DNA of 64,000 bases from Pseudomonas sp. CFBP 13711 (GCF_014842265.1 NZ_JACYVI010000009.1:165620-229619), one strand, 5' to 3'; counted from the first letter of the stretch, positions 26,509 to 36,245 are shown. The notes: generated from the sequence alone by a model not told the origin. Numbers and translations: made by a program.

Positions 26509-28560
26509 TCACAACTCCTTTAACTTTATAAATCTGCTTAGGAACGCGTAACACTCCTCCAACATTTTACTCAAAATCATGTGTTCACCTTCACCCTCCT
26601 TATAAAGCTGAATCTCAAGGTGCAACTCTTCAACAAGCGCCTTTACCTTATCCGGCTTAATGATTGCATTCTCACAGGATAGACACGCTACAAAATCACC
26701 CAAGATAAAGTCATCGCATCTTCCAACTTTCGTACAGCCCCCTAGGAGCGTAGGTCGGTAACTGATTAAACCCTGACGAACACGCCGCTCGGTTTCACTG
26801 CGGAGCTCTTGTATATTGACTTTCCCTTCAGTAGCTAGCCGCTTCTGTTTTTCAATATACGAACCCGTCCCGCCGAACAGTGGCTCATTTCCGGCAAGGA
26901 GATTAGAGATTAGCTCATTAGCAATCGACATAGGCATAGCCATTTGAAATTCAAAAGCAAAATGATTACCAGGAACTACAAAATCTTTCTTGACCTCATC
27001 ATAGTATCCGAAAATTGTTTTTAAATTCTCAAACCCGTTCGAGTAATATCGCGCCATCTCATTTGTCAATTGTTTAAACTGAGAGCGCAGCGTAGGCAAA
27101 CTTAAGAACCCGCTGCTGCTCCCATAAAAAGCCAGCGACCTCCGGAACTGATGACTAGTCAACGGCCATGGTTGACCAACTGCAAAGCTGGATCGGCTAC
27201 TGAAATCTTGATTCGGATCACTTTCAGCAAGCTCGACCAAGTCATTAGGAGTAATTGTTAGCTTTTGGAAAGAGGCAATTGTGTAGTGCACAAGTGAAAT
27301 ATTCCCCACCGCGACTTCGGGCTTGCCTCTACGGTAGCCCACTATAGAAGGATTGAGAAATAACGGTGCATCTGTGAAACTAACATTATAGAGCTTCGCC
27401 AGCCCCCTGCAAATTGCCTGGGCGATATTAATAGCCCTGACCACTTCGAACGTAGCGAACCATCGGCCTTCCTTTCTGTACCCAGCAAACTTAGTAGACG
27501 TCGACAGAACGGAGAAATACTGCGCTGGATCCCGCATCACACCGGACCCATCTATCAAATCCGGTCTAAAAACCTCTTGACTAATGCAGTTATAATTCAT
27601 ACGCATAACGTCCTGATCACGCATGCCCGTATAGAGATGAATGACAGTTTTCACAACCAGTAACATCTTGGCAAGCACTGCTTGCAAGCTTCGCTTCTTT
27701 GTACATTCGAATTCCAGCGAAAATACCGCTTCCAGATTGTGATCTTTCAGGGCCTGAAGCATATCTGGGCGGTAGTTCTTCATCCCGCCAAGCCGCCTAG
27801 TCTTTTGGGCTTCATAGCTAATACCATAATGCTCATCAGCAAAGCATTGAATGAATGACTCATATGCGCCAACCCCCTTGTAAAGCTGATCAATCAAAAC
27901 AGCAGATTCGTTTATTATGTTCAAATATAAACTTGTTGGAATTATAGGATGCTGATTTGACTCGGGCCCTTTCAGATGGAAAAGTTTTGGATCAACAACA
28001 ACAAATCCTAAACGGCGCACCCCTATTGAAACAAGCTGAGTCATTACCGCTGACAAAGTCTTTATCGTATTACCAGACACATGATTTCGTATAAAAGAAT
28101 CCATGTACACTTTAACGGTCAACAACTGCTCGATTGACAAGTACCCCACTAGGGGCCTGCGGTGTTGTTCATGGCAAAATACCATCATTTTTTTTATTAT
28201 TAGCCAATATTGGTTCAACGTAGACGGACTCAACACGCCTATCACCCCCCCACCAGAAAAATAAATTATCTTATATAATATAAACTTAGCTTCATCTATC
28301 AACAACCGCTCTTGGGCTCCAGCGGAAGGAAACACCCTAGAGAATATTAAGGTTCCGATTCTATTAGCGGAAAGTCTGTAAGGATTAAAATCCCACACAT
28401 CATTTCCATAGATAGCGGTTGCACGACCACTGGCATCTCGACAGAGCACAAAACCTACAGAAGGGGGGCGATCTGACTGAGCAGCGATGTCGGGCTGTGA
28501 CTCTTGCTCCAAATTCCCACATGCAGAAAACACGCTAACTGACTCTAGACGTCCGCTCAC
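26509..28560 (-). CDS. Large tyrosine-recombinase-like protein (GinC-like)
   Basis: 683 aa, GTG start overlapping the preceding stop (GTGA). The C-terminal catalytic region shows LYTGMRDQDV (first Arg), SHQFRRSLAFY (H-x-x-R) and a candidate Tyr in EMARYYSNG. After it comes a Cys-rich tail, GCTKVGRC...ACLSCENA, likely a zinc knuckle. At nearly twice the size of XerD it fits the large recombinases of GInt islands. It works with the two neighbouring recombinases and the small protein for island excision and insertion. High A+T marks it as foreign. Confidence 0.75.
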   Translation of the reverse strand: MSGRLESVSVFSACGNLEQESQPDIAAQSDRPPSVGFVLCRDASGRATAIYGNDVWDFNPYRLSANRIGTLIFSRVFPSAGAQERLLIDEAKFILYKIIYFSGGGVIGVLSPSTLNQYWLIIKKMMVFCHEQHRRPLVGYLSIEQLLTVKVYMDSFIRNHVSGNTIKTLSAVMTQLVSIGVRRLGFVVVDPKLFHLKGPESNQHPIIPTSLYLNIINESAVLIDQLYKGVGAYESFIQCFADEHYGISYEAQKTRRLGGMKNYRPDMLQALKDHNLEAVFSLEFECTKKRSLQAVLAKMLLVVKTVIHLYTGMRDQDVMRMNYNCISQEVFRPDLIDGSGVMRDPAQYFSVLSTSTKFAGYRKEGRWFATFEVVRAINIAQAICRGLAKLYNVSFTDAPLFLNPSIVGYRRGKPEVAVGNISLVHYTIASFQKLTITPNDLVELAESDPNQDFSSRSSFAVGQPWPLTSHQFRRSLAFYGSSSGFLSLPTLRSQFKQLTNEMARYYSNGFENLKTIFGYYDEVKKDFVVPGNHFAFEFQMAMPMSIANELISNLLAGNEPLFGGTGSYIEKQKRLATEGKVNIQELRSETERRVRQGLISYRPTLLGGCTKVGRCDDFILGDFVACLSCENAIIKPDKVKALVEELHLEIQLYKEGEGEHMILSKMLEECYAFLSRFIKLKEL

Positions 28561-30470
28561 GAAATCACCCCTATATACTCATAGTTGGAGAGACGACTCT
28601 CCCAAAATGCTGTCAGTATTCCATACTCATTTACAGTCCTCTTGACGTCCTCTACCAATCTCTGCATAGACTCAGAGCGACCAGCCAAAATGGCTATAAT
28701 ATATTCCACTCTGACAGACAAGTTTTTATAGGTCAGCTCAGCATGCTCCGAATCTGCAGCAACACCTCTAATCTTATTTACCACATATTGCATACTCAAT
28801 AGCTTATGCAAGTCAGACTTTTCGGCATGAAAAACGTAATTCTCGCAAAACACGCACCCAAAGCCGGTGTTACATGCCGATCTAATCAAAGATGCACTAT
28901 TAGAGCCCAAGATAACTGGGGAGTTAAACTCACTACAGTGCCCTGCTATAGTTGGAACTGCTATTTGCACTGAAGCCGACTCTTGTTTACCAAGAATCTT
29001 ATTTGCAGCATGACGGACTGCTTCCCAATATTTCCTCAACTCCTCACCTTGCTGCTCAGGAGAGGCCTCAGAATAGGTCGACAAATTCACCCGCTCTGTA
29101 TGATTCAATACATCAGCGATGACAGATGGCGAAAACTTTTTTCGATGGAGTACATTGCTTTTTAGCTTTCGCATCTCACGCGGCGTTGGCATACTCGCAA
29201 CAGGATCAATGAACAATCCGGATATAGCATTATGAAACTTTGCCATCACACCTGATGTAGGAAATGGCTTCAGGCTGGTCCTATCGTTTGAAACTAGAAA
29301 AAAAAGTCGATCAAACTGTTTACCACCTAATATCCAAGCTCTAATTTTCAGATAATCGCGAAGCACTTCGACGCCGCTCCCGCGACCAAGATTGTAAAGT
29401 GTGGTTTTCCCGGCGGCGCGAAACTTCACGGCTGACAGCTCTTTTTTCAAAGGAGACTTAACCACTCCAAGAGCATCTTCGTATGAAAACTGCGAAAACT
29501 CGGTGGGTGAAGCGCCAGTGATCAACAAAAGCAAACCCGCATATGCTTTGAGCGAAATAATTGCGATCTTTATTCTGAGCCAATGTCTAGGATCGCTGTT
29601 AGCTTCAACGCATTGTCGGTTTGCGCTGGCTATATGCGCTTTGATCTGGAAAATCTCAGCAGGGCTGAACTTTTCCTTCTTATAGACGTCGAGATACTCT
29701 TCAAATGTGGAAACTCTCTTCTCAGCTAAATTAAACACCGGTGGACACTTTGAAAATGGCCCAATTATGCCCGCCCTAGCGGCAAATATCGTTACATCTC
29801 GACCCGCGACCGCAAAACTAGCCGGATACGGTTTATTATGCAAAATAATAGATGCGCACCCAGCTGCAATTTCGGACAGCGCTTTTTGGTAGTTCAACAC
29901 AAGGCTCTCACGAGGCGCCAGAGACTCTTTTGCACCTATTATTCTATAAGCACCTGCCACAATATGACTGCTCACACTTGAATATAAGATACCAAAGACA
30001 ATAATCGCTGAGACTTGATAGCTAGATGCAGTAATTGGTTTGATAGCCCCTTGCGCTATTTTTGCCCTTAGGTAGTCAGTAAACTCCCGATATATCTGTT
30101 GCGCATCACTCGGACCTCCTAGAATGCACAGACTGTCTTGGGCGTCTACCCAATCAAAAAAATAGGTAAGATGCCTGAATCTTGTTAGCATCGACTGATC
30201 GCCAAGCCCAACAAATGCCTCTAACAATCCAATTATTAAATCCCGGCGATTAACATCGAGACTAGCCAGCACAACGGGTGTACCGCTTAAATTTTTAGAT
30301 TTATTCTCGCCACTTCTTTTCTTGTATGCCAAACAGCCGATATCAAGTGGCTTGGTCAGAACCTGTTTCGAGAGCTGGATCTGTAATAGCTCTGGATGTG
30401 AGAATTCACTCCAGCCCTCCCCTCTTGCCACAGTAACTGCCGGGCGTAAAACAAAGCCTTCAGACATCAT
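28557..30470 (-). CDS. Large tyrosine-recombinase-like protein with incomplete active site (GinB-like)
   Basis: 637 aa. The recombinase domain is recognisable by TPREMRKLKSNVLH (second Arg) and ADVLNHTERVNLSTYSEA (His and Tyr). The box that should carry the first catalytic Arg reads LLLITGASPTEF, with Ser where Arg is expected, and the H of H-x-x-R is Thr. A C-terminal Cys-His cluster (GFGCVFCENYVFHAEKSDLH) resembles that of the next recombinase. It overlaps both neighbours, so the operon is translationally coupled. It may be a structural rather than catalytic member of the trio. Confidence 0.75.
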   Translation of the reverse strand: MMSEGFVLRPAVTVARGEGWSEFSHPELLQIQLSKQVLTKPLDIGCLAYKKRSGENKSKNLSGTPVVLASLDVNRRDLIIGLLEAFVGLGDQSMLTRFRHLTYFFDWVDAQDSLCILGGPSDAQQIYREFTDYLRAKIAQGAIKPITASSYQVSAIIVFGILYSSVSSHIVAGAYRIIGAKESLAPRESLVLNYQKALSEIAAGCASIILHNKPYPASFAVAGRDVTIFAARAGIIGPFSKCPPVFNLAEKRVSTFEEYLDVYKKEKFSPAEIFQIKAHIASANRQCVEANSDPRHWLRIKIAIISLKAYAGLLLLITGASPTEFSQFSYEDALGVVKSPLKKELSAVKFRAAGKTTLYNLGRGSGVEVLRDYLKIRAWILGGKQFDRLFFLVSNDRTSLKPFPTSGVMAKFHNAISGLFIDPVASMPTPREMRKLKSNVLHRKKFSPSVIADVLNHTERVNLSTYSEASPEQQGEELRKYWEAVRHAANKILGKQESASVQIAVPTIAGHCSEFNSPVILGSNSASLIRSACNTGFGCVFCENYVFHAEKSDLHKLLSMQYVVNKIRGVAADSEHAELTYKNLSVRVEYIIAILAGRSESMQRLVEDVKRTVNEYGILTAFWESRLSNYEYIGVIS

Positions 30471-31923
30471 CCTTCCCTACATTCAAAACATTATAACTAC
30501 CATTAAAAAGAACTCCCTCCCAGACCTCTTGCGCGACAACTGTTTCCTGTGACATAAGGAACAGCTTCAAGTAGTCTTCCGTGGTCTTCCTGGATCGATG
30601 GTGCATCCGCTTCTGAATAAACTGAATGTCTTCACCAGGCTTCAACATTCCATTGCCTATCAACTTCCGTAACCGTTGATAAAGCTGATAAGCATAAGTA
30701 GCCCGTAACCAATGAAAAGAGAAATCTTTTGGAAACTCAGCCTCCTGGCTGCCTATAAGCTTGCGCCTCATATTATCCGTCACTTGCCCTGTCTGCCGAG
30801 ACTTGACTTGACGGTAGCGAGGATCATCTTTAGCCATGTAGCAGCAGTTTCCCTGATCAGAAATAAACAGGTAAGCATCCTCTTCCACCCACGGATAGCC
30901 TGAGGTCTCGATATTTGAACGAAGCTTTGCACGGCGAGCATTCATCAATGGACTTTTAGAAAAAACCAAAAGCTCTTCTGCTAATTGCTTCGGAACATAT
31001 AGGATCTGAGGGACACCCTTTTTGGTGTCCATACCCGTACCAGGCCCCGCGTGGAGCTTATACGCCCCCTCCAGCAGGAGTTTGCTTGGGTTAAATGCCT
31101 CTAAGTGTCGAAGGCGCATAGTCAAGATGGTTTGCTTACGAGCCCCAGTCATCAACGACATGAGCAGTATCAGACGCTCTTGCATGGGCCATTCTTTCTC
31201 ACTCGAGATCAATTTCAAAAGACAGCTAAGCTCAGAGTTTGCAAGAGGCCTTAAAATCTCACCATCCTCAAGTACGAAGCCAAGTGGTACCCGGCCTTTG
31301 GGTGGAACACTAAGCGTTTGACCACGCTTTTTTCTAGACACCACCACTCCCCCCTCACCGTACTTAACGAAAAAACTGATATCCCTTACTGCATCAACCC
31401 GATTAATGTCGATAACATGCCATGAGATTGAGACATATTTATAAAGTTCATAGATCGCAGCGGTATACTGATTGATTACCGCGCTACTCCTACCACTTTG
31501 ATTAACAAGATAGTCAAAATATTTATAAGTTGGCCTAAAAGCTGGTCTTGAACCAGTCAAATCTAGCCAATCTAAATTCCGCTCCTCACAAAACTTCAAA
31601 TAATCGAGTAATCTCCCGGCTATCCGACGCAAGTCGTCATTCCGTAAGTTCTTATGCGTTTTATTCTTAATTGACTGCAGAAGATAGTCATTAGCCTCAT
31701 GCCAGGGAACCCCGCTTTTATGAAACAGAAATGGCACATGAAATGTGGTGTCACCAAGTGATGTTTCAGCTTCTTGACCTTGGTACATCACCAAAAGATC
31801 GCTGCCCTCAAGCCGTACAGGCTTGGCTCCTGCGAAGGGGTAGGATCGAAGAATGGCCGAGACGTCCTTAACCGAGGATATCAACGCCAGACGGCCTTTA
31901 TGGGATGGATTACTAAACGACAT
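30460..31923 (-). CDS. Tyrosine recombinase, complete active site (GinA-like)
   Basis: 487 aa, first gene of the operon, GAGGTG before the ATG. All catalytic elements are visible: Arg in LMTGARKQTIL, H-x-x-R in SFHWLRATYA, His in KRMHHRSRKTT and Tyr in TEDYLKLF. It should cut and rejoin DNA at the island ends. It reads away from the island border, which lies about 350 bases upstream in hrpB, the same geometry as tnpA in Tn554. Its stop lies within the start of the next gene. Confidence 0.82.
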   Translation of the reverse strand: MSFSNPSHKGRLALISSVKDVSAILRSYPFAGAKPVRLEGSDLLVMYQGQEAETSLGDTTFHVPFLFHKSGVPWHEANDYLLQSIKNKTHKNLRNDDLRRIAGRLLDYLKFCEERNLDWLDLTGSRPAFRPTYKYFDYLVNQSGRSSAVINQYTAAIYELYKYVSISWHVIDINRVDAVRDISFFVKYGEGGVVVSRKKRGQTLSVPPKGRVPLGFVLEDGEILRPLANSELSCLLKLISSEKEWPMQERLILLMSLMTGARKQTILTMRLRHLEAFNPSKLLLEGAYKLHAGPGTGMDTKKGVPQILYVPKQLAEELLVFSKSPLMNARRAKLRSNIETSGYPWVEEDAYLFISDQGNCCYMAKDDPRYRQVKSRQTGQVTDNMRRKLIGSQEAEFPKDFSFHWLRATYAYQLYQRLRKLIGNGMLKPGEDIQFIQKRMHHRSRKTTEDYLKLFLMSQETVVAQEVWEGVLFNGSYNVLNVGKDDV

Positions 31924-32271
31924 GAATCACCTCAGATGAGCATGAATTCACGTTACTGATTTGTGGTTTGCGATGCATCCGAACACGATGCAGTTACTGA
32001 GGGTCGAGCTTTAGATGCTCTGAAACAGGGGCGTAGGTACGAGATGAGCACCACGTATCGCGGACTGGACGATGTTAACGACAAACGCCAACCCTCGTTC
32101 GAGGTTGTTACGCATGACTCGATCGGCTCGCGAATTCGGCCAAGTCAGGATGCTCCGACTTGGCGCTCAATCCGCACGTCAATCGTTGATGTTATGTGCT
32201 ACGGAAACTGCGGAATGTGTCAATCATTTATCCTTAAGCGATTCCACCCAAGGGTCCAACTTATGGAATAG
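31924..32271. other. Island end region upstream of the recombinase operon
   Basis: About 350 bases between ginA and the hrpB junction (hrpB's foreign tail occupies 32224-32271). It should contain the operon promoter and the recombination site. Noted: attcca / tggaat inverted arms at 32241-32246 and 32264-32269 around a 17-base spacer beside the junction, and an imperfect caaccctcg / cgaggttg hairpin near 32088-32106. No gene is supported. Confidence 0.5.
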
Positions 32272-34740
32272 CTTCGGGTACCGCCCCTTCAAATCCTTCT
32301 TCACCTCGGCGTAGGTGCTGCGCCAGAAGTTGGCGAGGTCTTGGGTGACTTGTACCGGGCGGCGTGCGGGGGACAGCAGGTGCAGCTTGACGATCTGCCG
32401 GCCATTGGCGATGCGCGGGGTGTCGGCCAGGCCGAAGAGTTCTTGCAGGCGCACCGCCAGAATGGGCGGGGACTCGCTGTAATCCAGGCGCACCGATGAG
32501 CCCGACGGCACGGTCAGGTGGTGCGGCGCCAGTTCGTCGAGCCGCTGGGGCAAGGGCCATGGCAGCAGGTTGTGGAGGATCGATGAGAGGTCCAGATTAC
32601 CGAAGTGGCTCAGTCGGGTGACCTTGCCCAGGTACGGCAGCAGCCAGTGCTCCAGCGTCGCCAGCAGCCCGTCGTTGCTCACATCCGGCCACTGGCTTTC
32701 GCTCAGCGTTTGCAGATCCATCTGACGCAACAAACCGACGCGCGCCTGCCACTGGCGCAGCTCCGGCGTCCACGGCAGCAGCTCCAGTCCCTTGCGCCGC
32801 ACCAGCGCCAGCAGGGCCTGACCTCGTGCGGAATCGTCCAGCCCGGTGAGCGGCTCGCGGCTGATGATCAGTTCACCGGCCTTGCACTGACGTTCGGCGC
32901 GGAAGACGCCCTCGCGCTCGTCCCAGTCCAGTTGATCGAACTGAGTCACCTGTTCGGCGAGCACTGTGTTGAACAGCTCGGGATCGAACTCGGCGGCGAG
33001 ATAAATACGCTCTTCGCGCTGGCCCTGGCGGCTGCCCAGATCAGCGACCACCAGCCACGGCTGTTTCATCAGCGCGTCTGGCTCGGCGAACAGGGCAGCC
33101 CGACCGTTGGCGAGTCGATACTCCGCTCCGCCGGCACGGCGTTGTTGCGCGACGCGATCGGGATAGGCCAGCGCCAGCAGCGCGCCGAGCCAGCGCGGGT
33201 GATCTGGATCGGCGATCGGTTTGCGGGCCGCGCCCCTCAGATACCCGCGATATTGCCGCGACAATTGCCGCGCTCGCTGCACGCCGCCCTGCCCGCCTTT
33301 CGCCGCGCGTTCTGCGCCGGCCAGCAACGTCAGCCGGCTGTGCAGATCGGCACCGGCGCCGCGCAGAATGTCCCGCTCGCCCAGCAACGCTGCGACGTCG
33401 CAGGCCAGCGGGCCCAGACCCAGTTCATGACCGCGCAGCAGCAAATGGGCGATGCGCGGATGGGCGGGCACCTCTGCCATCGATTGGCCGTGAGCCGTGA
33501 GTTTCCAGTCTTCACCCAGCTTGCGCGTCAGAGCGCCCAGTCGGGCCAGCAGGTCCTGCGCCTGGGCATATGCGGCGGCGGGCGGCAGATCCAGCCAGGT
33601 CAGTTGCGCCGGTTCAACGCCCCAACGCGCCAGTTGCAGTGCCAGACCGGCAAGGTCGGCCTGAAGGATTTCCGCCGCCCCATACGCCGCCAATTGATCG
33701 TGCTGCGCCTCAGACCACAGTCGATAACACACGCCCGGCTCAAGCCGCCCTGCCCGGCCCGCCCGCTGAGTCGCGCTGGCACGGGAGATGCGCTGGGTGT
33801 CGAGGCGCGTCATGCCGCTGCCGGGATCGAAACGCGGCACCCGCGACAGCCCCGCGTCGATGACCACCCGCACGCCATCGATGGTCAGGCTGGTCTCGGC
33901 GATATTGGTCGCCAGCACCACTTTGCGTTTGCCCTTGGGCGCGGGTTCGATCGCCGCGCGCTGGGCGCTCAGGTCGAGCTCGCCATGCAGCGGGCACAAC
34001 AGCACGTCACTGCGCTCGCCAATGGCATCGGCCAACTGCTGATTCACCCGACGAATTTCAGCCTGGCCCGGCAGGAATACCAGCACGCTGCCGGACTCGG
34101 TGCCCAGCGCGTCAAGCACGGTTTGCACCACCCGCGGCTCGATGAACTCCCCCGGCTGAAACGGCCGCCCCCACTGCATCGACACCGGGAACATGCGCCC
34201 TTCGCTGCTGATGACCGGCGCGTCGTTGAGCAAGCTCGACAGACGCGCGCCTTCAAGCGTCGCCGACATCAGCAGAATCTTCAGCGGCTGCTCGTCACGA
34301 AACAGCGCACGACCGTTGAGGCTAAGCGCCAGCGCGAGATCAGCGTCGAGGCTCCGCTCATGAAATTCGTCGAAGATCAGCAGCCCTACACCTTCCAGCG
34401 AAGGGTCTTCCTGCAGCCGCCGAGTCAGAATGCCCTCGGTGACCACTTCAATGCGGGTGTTGGGACCGACCTTGCTGTCCAGACGAATCCGATAACCCAC
34501 CGTCTCGCCGACGCTTTCCCCCAGCTCGCTTGCCAATCGTTCGGCAGCAGCACGAGCCGCCAGACGCCGGGGCTCAAGCATCAGGATCGTCTGCCCTGCG
34601 AGCCACGACTCGTGCAAAAGCGCCAGCGGCACACGGGTGGTCTTGCCCGCGCCCGGCGGCGCTTCGAGCACAGCCTCGTCCCGATCGGCAAGGGCCTGGC
34701 GCAAGGCGGGGAGAACGGCGTCGATGGGCAGCGAATTCAT
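32224..34740 (-). CDS. hrpB: ATP-dependent RNA helicase HrpB, C-terminal tail replaced
   Basis: 838 aa DEAH-family helicase. Walker A is APPGAGKTTRVPLALL near residue 30, the DEAH-type box is DEFHERSLDADLA, and SATLEG and QRAGRAGR follow; the HrpB-specific C-terminal part runs to about residue 820. Members are thought to unwind RNA or RNP; the exact substrate in Pseudomonas is not settled. The end is abnormal: homologues I remember finish RYPKH.WP.DP plus a basic tail, whereas here RYPK is followed by LFHKLDPWVESLKDK. The last 16 codons therefore come from the island. Helicase motifs are intact, so the protein may still work. Confidence 0.92.
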   Translation of the reverse strand: MNSLPIDAVLPALRQALADRDEAVLEAPPGAGKTTRVPLALLHESWLAGQTILMLEPRRLAARAAAERLASELGESVGETVGYRIRLDSKVGPNTRIEVVTEGILTRRLQEDPSLEGVGLLIFDEFHERSLDADLALALSLNGRALFRDEQPLKILLMSATLEGARLSSLLNDAPVISSEGRMFPVSMQWGRPFQPGEFIEPRVVQTVLDALGTESGSVLVFLPGQAEIRRVNQQLADAIGERSDVLLCPLHGELDLSAQRAAIEPAPKGKRKVVLATNIAETSLTIDGVRVVIDAGLSRVPRFDPGSGMTRLDTQRISRASATQRAGRAGRLEPGVCYRLWSEAQHDQLAAYGAAEILQADLAGLALQLARWGVEPAQLTWLDLPPAAAYAQAQDLLARLGALTRKLGEDWKLTAHGQSMAEVPAHPRIAHLLLRGHELGLGPLACDVAALLGERDILRGAGADLHSRLTLLAGAERAAKGGQGGVQRARQLSRQYRGYLRGAARKPIADPDHPRWLGALLALAYPDRVAQQRRAGGAEYRLANGRAALFAEPDALMKQPWLVVADLGSRQGQREERIYLAAEFDPELFNTVLAEQVTQFDQLDWDEREGVFRAERQCKAGELIISREPLTGLDDSARGQALLALVRRKGLELLPWTPELRQWQARVGLLRQMDLQTLSESQWPDVSNDGLLATLEHWLLPYLGKVTRLSHFGNLDLSSILHNLLPWPLPQRLDELAPHHLTVPSGSSVRLDYSESPPILAVRLQELFGLADTPRIANGRQIVKLHLLSPARRPVQVTQDLANFWRSTYAEVKKDLKGRYPKLFHKLDPWVESLKDK

Positions 34741-34884
34741 GAGAGCTCCAGAAACAGGGCGACGATTATACGGCGAGCCGCTGCGGCTTTGTTCACCCTG
34801 CCAACGAACTGTCTTCCCCCACGGATACTCTTATTGATTAGGCATTTGCCTTGTATAGTTGCGACTTCTTATGAGGAGATCCCC

Positions 34885-35310
34885 ATGCGCATTCCATCCC
34901 GTTTGATTGGCGGTGTTCTGGTTGCCACGCTGCTGACGCAACTGACCGCGTGCGGCAGTATTTTCTACCCGGATCGTCGTGGCCAGATTCAGGGCAGCGG
35001 CCGAATGGACCCCGCCATCGTGATACTCGACGCCATCGGCCTGTTGTTCTACATCATCCCCGGCGTGATCGCGTTCGGCGTGGACTTCGCCACAGGCGCG
35101 ATCTACCTGCCAAGCGGCAATCAGGCGCAGATCGATCCGCAGAAACTTGAACCGGCGGTGCGCGCTGACGGCACGGTCGACAACCTCAAGCTGCAAGCCA
35201 TCATTCAGACCGAGCTCGGCCGCACATTGCCGCTGGATGATCCACGCCTGATCCAGCACAAAGGCAGCGTGCAGCAGCTCGCTGCTCTGGGCCTTGTCCC
35301 GTCCGCTTGA
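34885..35310 (+). CDS. Small lipoprotein of unknown function
   Basis: 141 aa from ATG 34885, GAGGAG upstream. A signal peptide ends in the lipobox LTAC (Cys22), so it should be lipidated. A hydrophobic segment near residues 48-72 (ILDAIGLLFYIIPGVIAFGVDF) suggests a membrane span after the lipid anchor. The C-terminal half is polar. It lies between hrpB and the cation transporter, as in other pseudomonads. No function known. Confidence 0.85.
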   Translation: MRIPSRLIGGVLVATLLTQLTACGSIFYPDRRGQIQGSGRMDPAIVILDAIGLLFYIIPGVIAFGVDFATGAIYLPSGNQAQIDPQKLEPAVRADGTVDNLKLQAIIQTELGRTLPLDDPRLIQHKGSVQQLAALGLVPSA

Positions 35311-35334
35311 GATTCATGATTTAAAGGAAGCGCC

Positions 35335-36240
35335 ATGAGCACCAGCCCCGAACACGCCCGCTTATTGCGTCTGGCAACCCGCGCCTCACTTGCGGTCGCG
35401 AGCATTCTGATCGTCGCCAAAGCTGTCGCTTGGTGGCTAAGCGGCTCAGTGAGTCTGCTGGCCGGCCTGACGGACTCGATGCTCGACGGCGCGGCGTCTT
35501 TTCTCAATCTGCTGGCGGTGCATTACGCGCTGCGTCCCGCGGACGATGATCATCGCTATGGCCACGGCAAGGCAGAAGCGCTGTCGGGCATGGCCCAGGC
35601 GCTTTTTATCGCGGTGAGTGCGTTCTTGATCGGTTTTCAGGCGGTTGACCGCATCCAGCACCCGCAACCCCTCGGCGCCCCCGGGTTAGGTTTGCTGGTG
35701 ATGGTGTTGTCGATCGGCCTGACGATCGCGTTGCTGATGTTGCAGCACCGTGTGGTGAAGGCCACGGGTTCGGCGGCGATTCGTGCGGATTCCCTGCATT
35801 ACCGCTCTGACCTGCTGCTTAACTTCAGCATCATGCTGGCGCTGGGTCTGGCTTATTTCGGCTATTCCCAACTGGATGCTTATTTTGGTCTGGCGATCGC
35901 GTTCTACATTTTGTGGAGCGCGATTTCCATTGCACGGGAAACGGTGTCGGTGCTGATGGACGCTGAACTGCCTGTGGATGTCAGCGCCAAGATGCTCGAA
36001 CTGGCAGAAGGCGTGCCCGGCGTACTGGGCGCCCACGACCTGCGCACGCGGATTTCAGGCAATCACTGGTTTGTGCAGTTGCACCTGGAGCTGCCGGGCA
36101 CGCTGACGCTGTCGGTGGCGCACGACCTATGCGAGCAGGTGGAAGCGGCGATTCAGGACGAATTCCCCAAGGCCGAAGTGCTGGTGCACGCGGATCCGCA
36201 GGAAGTGGTGGGTCGTGGGGATGGACCGGTTTTGAATTGA
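35335..36240 (+). CDS. Cation diffusion facilitator (FieF/YiiP-like)
   Basis: 301 aa with six predicted membrane helices. The transport-site residues of the family are present: D-x-x-x-D in LTDSMLDG (helix 2) and H-x-x-x-D in SLHYRSDLL (helix 5), together with the HRYGHGKAE loop. The cytoplasmic C-terminal domain (AHDLRTRISGNHWFVQLHLEL) follows. It exports divalent metal such as zinc or iron in exchange for protons. AAAGGAAG precedes ATG. It sits 24 bases after the lipoprotein gene. Confidence 0.9.
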   Translation: MSTSPEHARLLRLATRASLAVASILIVAKAVAWWLSGSVSLLAGLTDSMLDGAASFLNLLAVHYALRPADDDHRYGHGKAEALSGMAQALFIAVSAFLIGFQAVDRIQHPQPLGAPGLGLLVMVLSIGLTIALLMLQHRVVKATGSAAIRADSLHYRSDLLLNFSIMLALGLAYFGYSQLDAYFGLAIAFYILWSAISIARETVSVLMDAELPVDVSAKMLELAEGVPGVLGAHDLRTRISGNHWFVQLHLELPGTLTLSVAHDLCEQVEAAIQDEFPKAEVLVHADPQEVVGRGDGPVLN

Positions 36241-36245
36241 AGGCG

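Larger units (their letters stand above)
1..32271. mobile_element. GInt-type genomic island, right part (left end outside window)
   Basis: The region carries an NRPS-type cluster, IS66 and Tn7-like relics and a terminal operon of three tyrosine-recombinase-like genes plus a small gene. That operon layout is what I recall of the GInt islands described in Pseudomonas and other bacteria. The stretch from about 25700 to 32200 is visibly richer in A+T than the hrpB-lipB core to its right. The right border is placed at about 32271, where the hrpB reading frame leaves its conserved C-terminal sequence. No second copy of the border sequence was seen, so the left end must lie before position 1. Island status is well supported; the exact borders and the GInt name are inference. 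Confidence 0.65.

Noticed and set aside
31963..32271. Plus-strand 102-codon frame at the island end
   Set aside because: No ribosome-binding site, no protein-like composition, and it overlaps the hrpB tail and the recombination region.
32605..35310. A 901-codon plus-strand open frame
   Set aside because: It is the complement of hrpB; only the last 141 codons (from 34885) form a real lipoprotein gene with its own ribosome-binding site.
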